A DNA stretch of 64,000 bases from an uncultured Rhodanobacteraceae bacterium (GCA_937928755.1 CALEZI010000176.1:12544-76543); one strand, 5' to 3'. Shown: positions 1 to 8,856, counted from the first letter of the stretch. Numbers and translations: made by a program. The notes: generated by a model not told the origin, from the letters alone.

Positions 1-1411
1 GCCCGCTGGCCGCGACATCGGCCAGTAACAACCGTGCGCTGTCCAGATCCGGCGGGTCGCCCTCGGCCAATGCCAGGGGCGTCTGCCAACTCAATTGCTG
101 GTTGCGATAGAAACTCGCCAGATTGCCGAATGCATCCACGGCCGGCTCTGGCGTGCGAAAGGTCGGGATTCGCGCCTTCGCCAACAGCGCCCGCGATTCG
201 AGCACGCGACGGTCGCCCAGCCAGCAGGCGATCAACGGCTTGGCATAACGCTCGCGCGTCGTCACCAGAGCCTGTGCGTAGACCAGCGGATCGCGATCCG
301 CCTTGGGCGCAAAAAGCGCCAACACGCCGTCGACGCCGCTGTCGTCCATCACCGTCTGCACCGCATCGGCGAACTCCGCCGCGTGCGCACGCTCGCCGAC
401 ATCGATCGGGTTTCCGCCGCTGGCTTCGGCAATCTGCTGGCGCAGACGGACAATCGTTGCGTCGGCCAGTTGCGCCAGCTTGAGCCCGGATTCCTGGGCC
501 CAATCAGCCGCCAGCACGCCCGGCCCGCCGCCATTGGCGACAATCGCCAGACGCCTGCCGGTCGGTCGGTAGCGCGACGCCAGGCACTTGACCGCCGAGA
601 ACAACTGCACGAAGAAGCGCACCCGGACCGCACCCGCGCGACGCAACGCAGCGTCGAACACATCGTCGTCGCCGACCAGCGCTCGCGAGTGCGTCTGCGC
701 CGCGAGCACGGTGGCCGGGTGGCGCCCGGCCTTGAGCACTACCACCGGCTTGACGGTGGCGACTGCCCGCAGCGCCGACAGGAAGCTGCGCGGCTCGCGC
801 ACACCTTCCAGGTACAGCACGATGCTCTCGGTGGCGGCGTCAGTAGCCAGGAAATCGAGAATCTCGGCGAGGTCGATATCGCGCTGGTCGCCAACCGTTG
901 CGACCGCCGAGAAGCCGACACCCTGATCGAGCGCCCAGTCCAGGGTGGAAGCCGCCAGCGCCCCGGACTGCGCGACAAAGGCGACGCTACCGGCGGGCGG
1001 CATCGGACCGAGCAGGCTGAGGTTCAATTGCCGACCCGGCCGCTGCAGGCCGAGGGTTTCCGGGCCGAGCAGGCGCAGGCCGTGGGCACGGGCCAGTTCC
1101 AGTACGCGATCGACTGCGGCAGGATCATTGGCCTCGCCGCTCAGCACAATCAGGCGCAGTTGCCAGCGTCCCAGCGCCGGCAACACCTCGGGAACCCGGG
1201 CGATGTCCAGCAGCAACCAGACCACATCCGCGCGCAGCGGCGCATCGCCGCCCGCCAGCAATGCGGGAGTCAGCAGATCCACTCGCGCACGGCCATCGGC
1301 AATGCGCTCTGCGAGCGCCTCGGTCGCCAGCGCCAGATCCGGCGATTCAGGTGCCGCCAGCACCCAGATCAGCTCCGGATCAAACAACCGCGTGAGGGAA
1401 TGCTTTTCCAT
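1..1411 (-). CDS. ADP-forming acyl-CoA synthetase-like / Pat-type protein (C-terminus outside window)
   Basis: The frame is open from an ATG at 1411 to the window edge, giving about 470 N-terminal residues; the stop lies outside. Translation shows the order of an NDP-forming acyl-CoA synthetase: a CoA-binding Rossmann-like domain (LLGPETLGLQ near residue 114), the succinyl-CoA-ligase-like domain opening with FVAQSGALAAS (145-155), then THSRALVGDDDVFDAALRR near 245, which corresponds to the phosphohistidine region (usual form SHTGALAGSD), and AIVANGGGPGVLAAD near 290. The N-terminal glycine-rich GAS motif of the CoA-binding domain is poorly kept. Family members either make acyl-CoA with ADP release or are Pat-type lysine acetyltransferases with an ATP-grasp and a C-terminal GNAT domain; the truncation prevents deciding. 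An HDAC-family deacetylase lies 320 bp upstream on the same strand. Confidence 0.8.
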   Translation of the reverse strand, partial: MEKHSLTRLFDPELIWVLAAPESPDLALATEALAERIADGRARVDLLTPALLAGGDAPLRADVVWLLLDIARVPEVLPALGRWQLRLIVLSGEANDPAAVDRVLELARAHGLRLLGPETLGLQRPGRQLNLSLLGPMPPAGSVAFVAQSGALAASTLDWALDQGVGFSAVATVGDQRDIDLAEILDFLATDAATESIVLYLEGVREPRSFLSALRAVATVKPVVVLKAGRHPATVLAAQTHSRALVGDDDVFDAALRRAGAVRVRFFVQLFSAVKCLASRYRPTGRRLAIVANGGGPGVLAADWAQESGLKLAQLADATIVRLRQQIAEASGGNPIDVGERAHAAEFADAVQTVMDDSGVDGVLALFAPKADRDPLVYAQALVTTRERYAKPLIACWLGDRRVLESRALLAKARIPTFRTPEPAVDAFGNLASFYRNQQLSWQTPLALAEGDPPDLDSARLLLADVAASG

Positions 1412-1475
1412 GATCTTTCCTTGCCGTAGGCGCCTGACCCCTCCGAACCAGGCAATGCGCCACTTGAGTGCCAGC

Positions 1476-1615
1476 AACTCGTCATTGCGACCGCGAGCGA
1501 AGCGCGGCGGGAAGTTATCCAGCGCCTCTGGTCTTGTTCCAGTCGAGCCACGTCCAGAATGCCAACGCAGAGTTGCTGGATTGCTTCGTCGCTACGCTCC
1601 TCGCAATGACGAGTT
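1476..1615. repeat. Inverted-repeat element in the 1412-1733 gap
   Basis: A perfect 15-bp inverted repeat, AACTCGTCATTGCGA at 1476-1490 and its complement at 1601-1615, encloses about 110 bp. The inner part carries GCGAAGC/GCTTCG and ATCCAGC/GCTGGAT words also found in the 137-bp element at 35483-35619, so the two are diverged relatives. It occupies most of the 322-bp gap between the deacetylase and the acyl-CoA synthetase-like gene. No gene is seen in the gap. Confidence 0.7.
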
Positions 1616-1733
1616 TCGTGTCTCCAGTGCAGCTTCGAACCAAAGCAAGTTCCCCGCACAGGCAGCTTGCTCAGCCCCTCCCCACAGTGCCGACGCGCCA
1701 TCCAGACTAGTCCGCCGTCAGCCGAGCATTGCC

Positions 1734-2660
1734 TCAGTCCAGCCCCCCGAGCACGCGCACATGCGCGAGCACGCTGCGCGCCAGCGACTGCAGGTCGTAG
1801 CCGCCTTCCAGCGTCGACACGATGCGGCCGCGGGCATGGCGGTCGGCGACATTCACGATCTGCTGGGTCACCCAGGCATAGTCGGCTTCGGTCCACAGCA
1901 ACTGCGACATGTCGTCATCGCGATGCGCATCGAAGCCGGCCGAGATCACGATCAACTGCGGCCGGAAGCGTTCCAACGCGGGCATCCAGTCGCGGGTCAC
2001 TGCTCCGCGCAGCGCAGCGCCATCGCTGTAGGGGGGCAGCGGCACATTGACCATGTTGGCGCCGAGCGGATCGATGCCGCTGGCCGGATACAGTGGATGC
2101 TGGAAAGTCGACACCATCAGCACGCGCTCGTCGTCGGCCAGGATGTGCTCGCTGCCGTTGCCGTGATGCACGTCGAAATCGACCAGCGCGACCCGCGCCA
2201 GGCCATGATGATCGAGCGCATGCAGGACCCCCACTGCGGCGTTGTTGTAGAAGCAGAAGCCCATGGCCTCGCCGCGCGTGGCATGGTGTCCAGGCGGGCG
2301 CACCGCGCAGAAAGCGCGCTGAAACTCTCCGGCCATGACACCATCGACGGCTCGGACCAGTGCCCCGGCAGCGCGCTTCGCCGCGCGCAGGGTGCTCGGG
2401 TTCATCCAGGTATCGGGATCGAGATGGGTGTAACCGGTCTTCGGCCGAGCCGACTCCAGTTCGGCCAGATACAACGCGTTGTGCGCGCGTTGCAGCGCCA
2501 CCAGTGGTGCCTCGGGCGCGTCGACGTGCAACAACCAGTCGAGCACACCCGCTCCTGCGAGCCGATCCTCGATCGCCCGCAGCCGCGCCGGACACTCTGG
2601 GTGATGCTCACCCATTTCGTGCCGCAGGTATTCGGGATGGGACAGGTAGGCCAGTGTCAT
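1734..2660 (-). CDS. Histone-deacetylase-superfamily amidohydrolase
   Basis: 308 aa, the normal length for the bacterial class II HDAC-like family (acetoin-utilisation / acetylpolyamine amidohydrolase type). All hallmark motifs are present: HHPECPARL near 19-27, the His pair in RPPGHH (121-126), the zinc ligands in DFDVHHGNG (161-169) and in AGFDAHRDD (near 244), and EGGYD near the C-terminus. It is therefore expected to be a zinc-dependent deacetylase acting on acetyl-lysine, acetylpolyamine or a similar small amide; the substrate cannot be read from sequence. It lies upstream of, and co-directional with, the acyl-CoA synthetase/Pat-like gene, which would fit a role in reversible acylation (inference). 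Cytoplasmic; no signal peptide. Confidence 0.93.
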   Translation of the reverse strand: MTLAYLSHPEYLRHEMGEHHPECPARLRAIEDRLAGAGVLDWLLHVDAPEAPLVALQRAHNALYLAELESARPKTGYTHLDPDTWMNPSTLRAAKRAAGALVRAVDGVMAGEFQRAFCAVRPPGHHATRGEAMGFCFYNNAAVGVLHALDHHGLARVALVDFDVHHGNGSEHILADDERVLMVSTFQHPLYPASGIDPLGANMVNVPLPPYSDGAALRGAVTRDWMPALERFRPQLIVISAGFDAHRDDDMSQLLWTEADYAWVTQQIVNVADRHARGRIVSTLEGGYDLQSLARSVLAHVRVLGGLD

Positions 2661-2753
2661 CGCGCCCTCCGCGCTCGACGGTGTCTTCTCCAGATTAGCG
2701 CCGATCGCGGCGGATTCGCTTGAGCTGCGACAATCGTTGCGGTTTGCACTTGC

Positions 2754-3296
2754 TCAGCACCCACCTCGATCCCATTTCGCCGCCATCCGTCGCAGCGACG
2801 GATCGGCGCCGCCATCGCGCAGCACTTCGATGATCGGCACCCACGCCAGCGCCAGCGACTCGGCCGACACGCTGAAGTTCTCGGACCCGCGGCAACGAAG
2901 GACGAAGCGCACATCCCAATGCGTGTGCGCGGGCTCGCTGCCGCGTGCCGGGATCAGGTGGGCATCGATATCGTAAATCTCCGGGACGATCGCCAGGTCG
3001 GTCAGTCCGGACTCTTCGCTGGCTTCACGCAATGCCACCTGCACAAGATCCGGATCGCCATCGGCATGCCCACCCAACTGCAACCAGCGCCCGAGTTTGC
3101 GGTGGTGGGTCAGCAGCACGCGCTGACCATCGCCGGAAACCAGCCAGCACGACGCGGTGAAATGGCCGTCAGAACGGGTGCGCTCGTAGGTGTCAGCGCC
3201 GCTGCGCGCGAAAGCAGCAAATGCGGCGATGGCCGCCTGCTCCTGCGGGTGGCGAGCGGCATAAACGTCGAGCATCGACAGCAGATCGGCTGCCAT
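2754..3296 (-). CDS. NUDIX hydrolase
   Basis: 180 aa. A Nudix box lies at residues 75-98, reading GGHADGDPDL then REASEESGL, so the metal-binding REUXEEXGU core is intact, while the first glutamate of the canonical box is replaced (Pro/Asp at that place), as in one branch of the family. The flanking beta-strands (HFTASCWLV, LLTHHRK) fit the Nudix fold. Family members hydrolyse nucleoside diphosphates linked to another moiety; the substrate here is unknown. It is 93 bp upstream of the deacetylase on the same strand and divergent from the permease at 3498, with about 200 bp between the two starts. Confidence 0.9.
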   Translation of the reverse strand: MAADLLSMLDVYAARHPQEQAAIAAFAAFARSGADTYERTRSDGHFTASCWLVSGDGQRVLLTHHRKLGRWLQLGGHADGDPDLVQVALREASEESGLTDLAIVPEIYDIDAHLIPARGSEPAHTHWDVRFVLRCRGSENFSVSAESLALAWVPIIEVLRDGGADPSLRRMAAKWDRGGC

Positions 3297-3497
3297 TGGG
3301 TCCTCCTTCGTGCTTGCCGCCCCATGGGGCCTGCCGTATGTTACCGACCGCTACGGTTCAGCTACCGATCAGGCTCAAAGCGCGCCCGCGCCCGAATCGA
3401 TTGCGGCTGAACCTCCATTTTGCTGCTGTCGTTCCCGCGAGCATGCCGAAGTTTGTCGGCACGTTCTGCGTGGATTCTCAACTCAAGGGGGCCCTGC

Positions 3498-4946
3498 ATG
3501 CTTTTCTGGCGCGTCAAACCGCTCGACCAGATTCTCGAAACCGCCGCCAGGAAGAGTCTGGTGCGCCAGCTCGGCGCCTTTCAGCTCACCATGCTGGGCA
3601 TCGGCGCGATCATCGGTACCGGCATTTTCGTACTGACTGCGGTCGCCGCCAACAAGGCCGGCCCGGGCATGATGTTTTCTTTCGTGATCGCGGCGATCGT
3701 CTGCGCACTCACAGCGCTGGTCTATGCCGAGATCGCGGCGATGGTGCCGGTGGCCGGATCCGCCTACACCTATTCGTATGCGGTACTCGGCGAGTTCATC
3801 GCCTGGCTGGTCGGCTGGGCCTTGATCCTGGAGTACGCGGTCGCGGCAGGCGCGGTCGCGGTCGGTTGGTCCGGCTACATCAATGGATTTCTGCACGAGA
3901 TGGGCGTCGGGCTGCCATTGGCGTTGACCGCCGGTCCGGCAGACACCATCACTTTACCGGATGGCACCACGGCCAACGGCGGCTTCAACCTGCTCGCCTT
4001 CCTGATCGCGCTGCTGGTGACCTGGCTGTTGGTCATCGGTACCTCGAAGAGCGCCAAGGTCAACGCCGTGCTGGTGGCGATCAAGGTCACGGCGCTGACG
4101 GTGTTCATCATTCTGGCGTTGCCCAAGGTCGACACCGCGAATTTCACGCCGCTGCTTCCCAATGGCTGGGGCAACCCGCTGTCGTCGGTTGGCGTACTCG
4201 GCGCGGCTGCGTCGATTTTCTTCGCCTACGTCGGCTTCGACGCGGTCTCCACGGCGGCCGAGGAAACCAAGAATCCGAACCGCAATGTGCCGATTGGCCT
4301 GATCGGCTCGCTCGCCGTTTGCACCGTGTTCTACTTCCTGGTGGCCTACGCGGCAACCGGCGCGGTCGGCGCCCAACCCGGTGGCGCACTGTCGCAGTCC
4401 AAGGAGCCGCTGGCTTTCGTGCTGCGCGAGATCGGCTACGGCCAGGTCGGTAACTGGGTCGCCGCTGCGGCCATCGTCGCCCTGCCCTCGGTGATCCTGA
4501 TGATGATCTACGGCCAGACGCGCATCCTCTTCGTGATGTCGCGCGACGGCCTGATGCCGCAACTGTTCTCCAAGGTGCACCCGAAGTACCACACGCCGCA
4601 CGTGGTCACGATCATCACCGGTATCGCGGTATCGATCTTCGCTGCAGTGTTCCCGGTGGGCATGCTCGCGGACATTTCCAATTCGGGCACCTTGTTTGCC
4701 TTCTTCGTGGTCGCCCTGGGCGTCATGGTGCTGCGCAAGACTCAGCCCGACCGCTTCCGGCCGTTCCGCGCCCCGGTCATCTGGTTGGTCGGCCCTGCAG
4801 CGATGGCGGGTTGTGCACTGCTGTTCATCAGCCTCGGCTGGTACACCATCAGCTTGTTCCTGGGCTGGGCATTGATCGGCCTGGTTGTCTACTTCCTGTA
4901 CAGCAAGAACCGCAGTGAATTGGCACCGGGCAACGCTGGCAGGTAG
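3498..4946 (+). CDS. APC-superfamily amino acid permease
   Basis: The ATG at 3498 is chosen (482 aa) because a purine-rich SD (AAGGGG) precedes it and the protein then begins MLFWRVKPLD, as in cationic-amino-acid-transporter-like APC permeases; the frame is open back to 3420 but that extension is not protein-like. The consensus first-helix motif GIGAIIGTGIF is at residues 34-44 and about 12 hydrophobic segments follow. FAYVGFDAVSTAAEETKNP, in the middle, is the conserved helix-6/loop signature of the family. It probably imports amino acids across the inner membrane by proton symport; the substrate is not determinable. A 10-bp stem-loop follows the stop. Confidence 0.93.
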   Translation: MLFWRVKPLDQILETAARKSLVRQLGAFQLTMLGIGAIIGTGIFVLTAVAANKAGPGMMFSFVIAAIVCALTALVYAEIAAMVPVAGSAYTYSYAVLGEFIAWLVGWALILEYAVAAGAVAVGWSGYINGFLHEMGVGLPLALTAGPADTITLPDGTTANGGFNLLAFLIALLVTWLLVIGTSKSAKVNAVLVAIKVTALTVFIILALPKVDTANFTPLLPNGWGNPLSSVGVLGAAASIFFAYVGFDAVSTAAEETKNPNRNVPIGLIGSLAVCTVFYFLVAYAATGAVGAQPGGALSQSKEPLAFVLREIGYGQVGNWVAAAAIVALPSVILMMIYGQTRILFVMSRDGLMPQLFSKVHPKYHTPHVVTIITGIAVSIFAAVFPVGMLADISNSGTLFAFFVVALGVMVLRKTQPDRFRPFRAPVIWLVGPAAMAGCALLFISLGWYTISLFLGWALIGLVVYFLYSKNRSELAPGNAGR

Positions 4947-4960
4947 TTCAAGTCGGTTCA

Positions 4961-4991
4961 GCTCGTCGGGTACACTTCATGCCCGACGAGC
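4961..4991. terminator. Stem-loop after the permease gene
   Basis: GCTCGTCGGG (4961-4970) is perfectly complementary to CCCGACGAGC (4982-4991), an 11-nt loop between them. It starts 15 bp after the permease stop codon. There is no T-tract on the plus strand, so it is a 3'-end stem-loop rather than a textbook Rho-independent terminator. Confidence 0.55.
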
Positions 4992-5002
4992 AAACCAGCC
5001 AT

Positions 5003-5460
5003 GGGTCCGTAGCTCACTGGGTAGACCTCGAAGTAGCATTTCCGCACAGTGGTTCAAGTAGCATTGCCGGGCTGCGGGTCCGTAGCTCAGTTGGGTAAGC
5101 CGGGGTTTGTCGCGGCACTGCCGCGACCCGGCGATCGCCGAGGACAGGAGTCCGAGGCCGGGTATCCAACTGGGCGCACCTCGAAGTAGCATTTCCGCAC
5201 AGTGGGTCCGTAGCTCAGTTGGGTGAGCCGGGGTTTGTCGCGGCACTGCCGCGACCCGGCGAACGCCGAGGACAGGAGTCCGAGGCCGGGTATCCAACTG
5301 GGCGCGCCTCGAAGTAGCATTTCCGCACAGTGGGTCCGTAGCTCAGTTGGGTGAGCCGGGGTTTGTCGCGGCACTGCCGCGACCCGGCGAACGCCGAGGA
5401 CAGGAGTCCGAGGCCGGGTATCCAACTGGGCGCGCCTCGAAGTAGCATTCCCGCACCTGT
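5003..5460 (+). repeat. Tandem array of 128-bp units carrying the tRNA-Arg 5' portion
   Basis: Units begin at 5076, 5204 and 5332, and the intact tRNA-Arg begins at 5461, so the period is 128, 128 and 129 bp, in phase with the tRNA. Each unit opens with GGGTCCGTAGCTCAGTTGGG, which is the acceptor strand and D-arm of the tRNA, and then diverges into a core with successive hairpins: GTCGCGG/CCGCGAC, CGGCG/CGCCG, GGAC/GTCC and GAGGC/GCCTC. It ends with GAAGTAGCATTTCCGCACAGT-like sequence (TAGCAT, -10-like, 12 nt before the next tRNA-like start). A decayed unit at 5003-5050 lacks the hairpin core. None of the units has an anticodon arm, T-arm or 3' acceptor strand. Confidence 0.9.
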
Positions 5461-5537
5461 GGGTCCGTAGCTCAGTTGGATAGAGCACCTGGCTTCGAAC
5501 CAGGTGGTCGGGGGTTCGAGTCCCTCCGGGCCCGCCA
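5461..5537 (+). tRNA. tRNA-Arg (anticodon TCG)
   Basis: 77 nt including an encoded CCA. The acceptor stem GGGTCCG/CGGGCCC pairs throughout (one G-U), the D-arm is GCTC/GAGC, the anticodon stem CCTGG/CCAGG encloses the loop CTTCGAA giving anticodon TCG, and the T-arm GGGGG/CCCTC encloses TTCGAGT. It reads CGA codons. Directly upstream lies the array of 128-bp units that copy its 5' portion; the unit-end sequence is also its immediate leader. Confidence 0.97.
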
Positions 5538-5579
5538 TTTTCGCCACATGCCTGATGCGTCGGACGTTAATATCGGCGC

Positions 5580-7655
5580 ATGCATGGCGAATCCCTGTTT
5601 CTGCAAAGTCTGGCAGTAGTCCTGTGTGTCGCGGCCGCGACCACGGTGCTGTGCCAGCGAGTACGACTTCCGGTCGTACTCGGCTACCTGCTCGCGGGCG
5701 TATTGATCGGCCCACACGCGCCGACACTACTGGTCGCCGATCCTTCGATCATCGCCACGTTGTCGGAACTCGGCGTGATTCTGCTGATGTTCTACATCGG
5801 CATGGAGTTGTCGCTGCGCAAACTCGCCGAAGTCGGGCCACGTGGGTTCGCCGTCGTTCTGGTCGAAATGGGGCTGATGCTGATTCTCGGCTATCTGGCC
5901 GGTCGCCTCGCCGGCTTCAACCCGGTCGAATGTGCGTTCCTTGCGGCGATGCTGTCGATCTCGTCGACCACCATCATCGCGCGCACATTCGAAGAACAAA
6001 AGGTCAGCACGCGCCTGCGCGAGCAGGTGTTCGGCACGCTGGTGATCGAGGACATCTTTGCGATCCTGCTGATCGCGCTGCTGACCACGCTGGCAACCAC
6101 GCGCAGCCTGGATTTCGCCGGACTGGCCGCCGCAGCGGGTCGCCTCGGCATCTTCCTGACCGTGCTGATGTTGGTCGGACTGCTGGTCGTGCCGCGCCTG
6201 ATTCGCTTCGTCGTCGCACTTAAGCGTCCGGAAACCACGCTGGTAACGTCGGTTGGCGTGTGTTTCGCGGCGGCGCTGGCCGCACAGCAATACCAGTACT
6301 CGGTGGCGCTCGGCGCTTTCCTGGCCGGCTGCCTCGTCGCTGAATCCGGCGAAGGAAAGCGCATTGCTGCGCAGGTCCGGCCACTCCGCGACATGTTCAC
6401 CGCGGTGTTCTTCGTGTCCATCGGATTGTCCATCGATCCCGCTCTGTTGCTGGCCCAGAGCGGCTGGATCCTGCTGTTCTCCCTGCTGGTCGTGGTCGGC
6501 AAGTTCGTTGGGGTCACCATTGGCTTTTTTGCCACCGGCAGTGCCGTGCGCACCTCTGCGCAGGCCGGCCTGGCGATGGGCCAGATCGGCGAGTTCTCAT
6601 TCATCATCGCCGGGCTCGGCGTCACCCTGGGCGCGGTCGACTCGGCACTTTTCCCGATCGCCGTCGGTGTGTCCTGCGTGACTACGCTGTTGACGCCGTT
6701 CGCGGTCAGACATTCCGGTCGTTTTGGCGAGTGGATCGATGGTCGCCTGCCACGTGCACTGCAGACTTTCGTCGCCCTCTACGGAACCTGGATCGAACAA
6801 CTCGGCCGCGCCCGCGAACGTGGCACACTGGGCGTTCGCGTGGGCCGGTTGATCCGATTGATCGTCCTCGACGCCGCGCTGCTGGTCGCTGTCCTGATCG
6901 CCGCCAGTGCCGGCGCCGAAGAAGTCGCGGCATTCCTCAACAAGCGCCTGCCTTTCGCAGCCGAAGCCGTGCGCGGCCTGGTCGCCTTCGGCTTCGTGAT
7001 CCTTGCGGTGCCGATGGCGCTTGGTCTGTTCCGCTTGATCCGCGCGCTCGGCCGTGCGCTTGCCCTGGCCGCCCTGCCCGCCGCCGGAGAGGGCCTGGTA
7101 GACTTTGCCCAGGCCCCGCGACGGGCATTCGTGGTAGCGCTGCAGCTTGGACTGATGGTGCTGGTCGCTCTGCCTTGTCTGGCGCTGCTGCAACCTTTCC
7201 TGCCTGGCGTGAAAGGCGCCGCGCCGCTGCTGCTGATGCTGCTACTGCTGGTGGCCGGCTACGCATTCTGGCGCAGCGCAACGCAGTTGCAGGGCCACGT
7301 GCGCGCCGGCGCTCAGGCGCTGGTCGCCGCGGTGGCCATTCCCGGCGCCACTGAAGATGAGCAATCCCAGGCGCTCGATCAAATGGAGCAACTGCTGCCC
7401 GGCCTGGGCGAACTGACTGCCATTTCGCTCGAACCCGGTAATCGCTGGATTGGGCGCACGCTCGGCGAAATCAACCTGCGCGCCGTCACCGCGGCCACCG
7501 TGCTGGCAATTCGTCGCGATGGTGAGTCCGTGTTGACACCGGATGGCAAGGAGTCAATGGCGACCCACGATGTGCTGATCGTTGCCGGGACCTACGATGC
7601 GCTGGACAACGCCCGCGCCCATTTGCAGGCGCGGGCGTCCCGAATTCAGGCGTAA
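5580..7655 (+). CDS. CPA2-family monovalent cation:proton antiporter with C-terminal RCK_C domain
   Basis: 691 aa. The first about 380 residues are a Na+/H+-exchanger domain with 12 or so hydrophobic helices; PVVLGYLLAGVLIGPH, near residue 31, and SISSTTIIARTFEEQ, near 124, are typical of Kef/CPA2 transporters. A second group of helices follows (about 415-565), and the last 90 residues (LEPGNRWIGRTLGEINLR, then DVLIVAGTYDALDNA) form a TrkA-C/RCK_C regulatory domain. No TrkA-N nucleotide-binding domain is seen, unlike KefB/C. It should exchange K+ or Na+ for protons at the inner membrane. The ATG at 5580 lies 42 bp after the tRNA and no clear SD is visible. The 3' end overlaps the convergent gene at 7646 by 10 bp. 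Confidence 0.9.
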   Translation: MHGESLFLQSLAVVLCVAAATTVLCQRVRLPVVLGYLLAGVLIGPHAPTLLVADPSIIATLSELGVILLMFYIGMELSLRKLAEVGPRGFAVVLVEMGLMLILGYLAGRLAGFNPVECAFLAAMLSISSTTIIARTFEEQKVSTRLREQVFGTLVIEDIFAILLIALLTTLATTRSLDFAGLAAAAGRLGIFLTVLMLVGLLVVPRLIRFVVALKRPETTLVTSVGVCFAAALAAQQYQYSVALGAFLAGCLVAESGEGKRIAAQVRPLRDMFTAVFFVSIGLSIDPALLLAQSGWILLFSLLVVVGKFVGVTIGFFATGSAVRTSAQAGLAMGQIGEFSFIIAGLGVTLGAVDSALFPIAVGVSCVTTLLTPFAVRHSGRFGEWIDGRLPRALQTFVALYGTWIEQLGRARERGTLGVRVGRLIRLIVLDAALLVAVLIAASAGAEEVAAFLNKRLPFAAEAVRGLVAFGFVILAVPMALGLFRLIRALGRALALAALPAAGEGLVDFAQAPRRAFVVALQLGLMVLVALPCLALLQPFLPGVKGAAPLLLMLLLLVAGYAFWRSATQLQGHVRAGAQALVAAVAIPGATEDEQSQALDQMEQLLPGLGELTAISLEPGNRWIGRTLGEINLRAVTAATVLAIRRDGESVLTPDGKESMATHDVLIVAGTYDALDNARAHLQARASRIQA

Positions 7656-7864
7656 TAGCGCCGCGGCGGGTCGTAGAGCGCGGCGTCGAGGATCGACCAC
7701 AAGTGAATGATCCAGCCCAGCCACACCAGCCACAGAATCGCCGCGAGCACGAATTGCACGATGGCGATCAACAATCGACCCTGGAGCAACTGGCCAAGCC
7801 CGGCGATGAAAAAGCTCGCCAGAGCGGCGATCACATTGCCAGCGGAGCCCTGTCCTGCGCTCAT
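7646..7864 (-). CDS. Small TM2-like membrane protein
   Basis: 72 aa with two hydrophobic segments (about 8-26 and 30-55) separated by a GLGQLLQGR turn, and ending LWSILDAALYDPPRRYYA. The pattern of a G-x-G-Q-x-x-x-G-R loop between two helices and a final W-x-x-D-A resembles TM2-domain-like small proteins; no catalytic residues are seen. Convergent with the antiporter, overlapping its last 10 bp. An SD-like AGGAGA lies 6 nt upstream of the ATG. Confidence 0.7.
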   Translation of the reverse strand: MSAGQGSAGNVIAALASFFIAGLGQLLQGRLLIAIVQFVLAAILWLVWLGWIIHLWSILDAALYDPPRRYYA

Positions 7865-8026
7865 TCGTTTCTCCTGAAGATTCCGCCGGCGCCATGTGTC
7901 CGGCTTCCACAGAGGTTACGCAAGAACCACGCCAATCTTCCCGAGTACGACATTCGGAGCAGAGCAAGGCGTCAGCACGGACCGACTGACAAAGAGACCG
8001 CAAGGCACGGCGAAATCCGCCAGGTC

Positions 8027-8638
8027 TTAGCGGGGTTCGCCCAATGATTGCGGCTCAGAGGCGATAATCCGGGCCAGACGCTCTTCCGTAAGCACCCGCG
8101 ACAGTTCATCGAGCTCGGCATGTCGACGACCGATCAGTTCGATCAGCGCATCGAGAAAACGGCGAAACAGACCCTGCGAATCGCTGCTCGGCTTGATGTT
8201 CAGACGATTGCGAAAGGCCTGTCCCAACGCATGCACAAAAGCTTCGGCACCGTCATGGGTTACTGCGGGCGGGTGCGCCCTGCTGCCGATTGCCGCAAGC
8301 CGGGTACCCAGGCGTTCCAGCGCCTCGCCGCTGTCCTTGGCCAGGCGCCCCAGATCGACGGCATCATCGGCATTCAAGGTACCCGTCGCGGCCAGTTGCC
8401 GCGCGCGCTCCGGCAAGGCGTAGATCAGCTCGCACATATCCGACACGCGCGCCAGAATTTGCTCCAGTTCGGTCAACCGGGCAACATCACCGCCGTTGTC
8501 CTGCCAAGCTCGCGCGACACCGCCATAGACGTCGAGCGCGAGTTCCACATCCTCGGTCAGGTGCCAGGCGCCACTGTCGTCGCGCCCGAGCGCGGCAAAC
8601 AGACGCTCACGTTGTTGCGGACTGAAAGCGAATGCCAT
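8027..8638 (-). CDS. Hypothetical protein, 203 aa
   Basis: Not recognised. It is a soluble, mostly alpha-helical, acidic protein without signal peptide or membrane segments. The N-terminus is MAFAFSPQQRERLFAAL and charged helices such as RRHAELDELSRVLTEERL fill the C-terminal third. It is divergent from pilU (about 230 bp between starts). Its codon use and the lack of a comparably protein-like frame on the opposite strand support it as coding. An SD-like GGAGGTGG lies just upstream of the ATG. Confidence 0.7.
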   Translation of the reverse strand: MAFAFSPQQRERLFAALGRDDSGAWHLTEDVELALDVYGGVARAWQDNGGDVARLTELEQILARVSDMCELIYALPERARQLAATGTLNADDAVDLGRLAKDSGEALERLGTRLAAIGSRAHPPAVTHDGAEAFVHALGQAFRNRLNIKPSSDSQGLFRRFLDALIELIGRRHAELDELSRVLTEERLARIIASEPQSLGEPR

Positions 8639-8826
8639 TGGCCACCTCCATCAGCACGCGCATGTCGGCGCTGGGTTCCCGAGATGGGCGGATGGTAAGG
8701 CATTTCACCCAGGCAGCCACGATCCAGATCAAGTTGGGGAACATGTTTTCTGCGTATTGATGACCTGTAATCAGAGGGCTGCATGGCAAGAGGAAGGGTT
8801 GCGCTTTCTGCTTTTCGGGCGACCCA

Positions 8827-8856
8827 GGAAACTGCAATCGAGGAAACTGCAATCGA
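8827..8856 (+). repeat. Direct 15-bp duplication in the pilU leader
   Basis: AGGAAACTGCAATCG occurs twice back to back, 15-44 bp before the pilU ATG; the second copy abuts the SD GAGGGGGCAG. A one-unit duplication in a 5' leader. Confidence 0.8.

Noticed and set aside
5076..5460. Extra tRNA-Arg genes in the 128-bp units
   Set aside because: Each unit has only the acceptor strand and D-arm; there is no anticodon or T-arm and no 3' acceptor strand.
5472..5717. Minus-strand frame with RRDSNPRPPGSKPGALSN-like sequence
   Set aside because: This is the reverse complement of the tRNA-Arg and its leader, a well-known false protein. The frame at 14177-14359 (-) over the tRNA-Ala/Glu pair is the same case.
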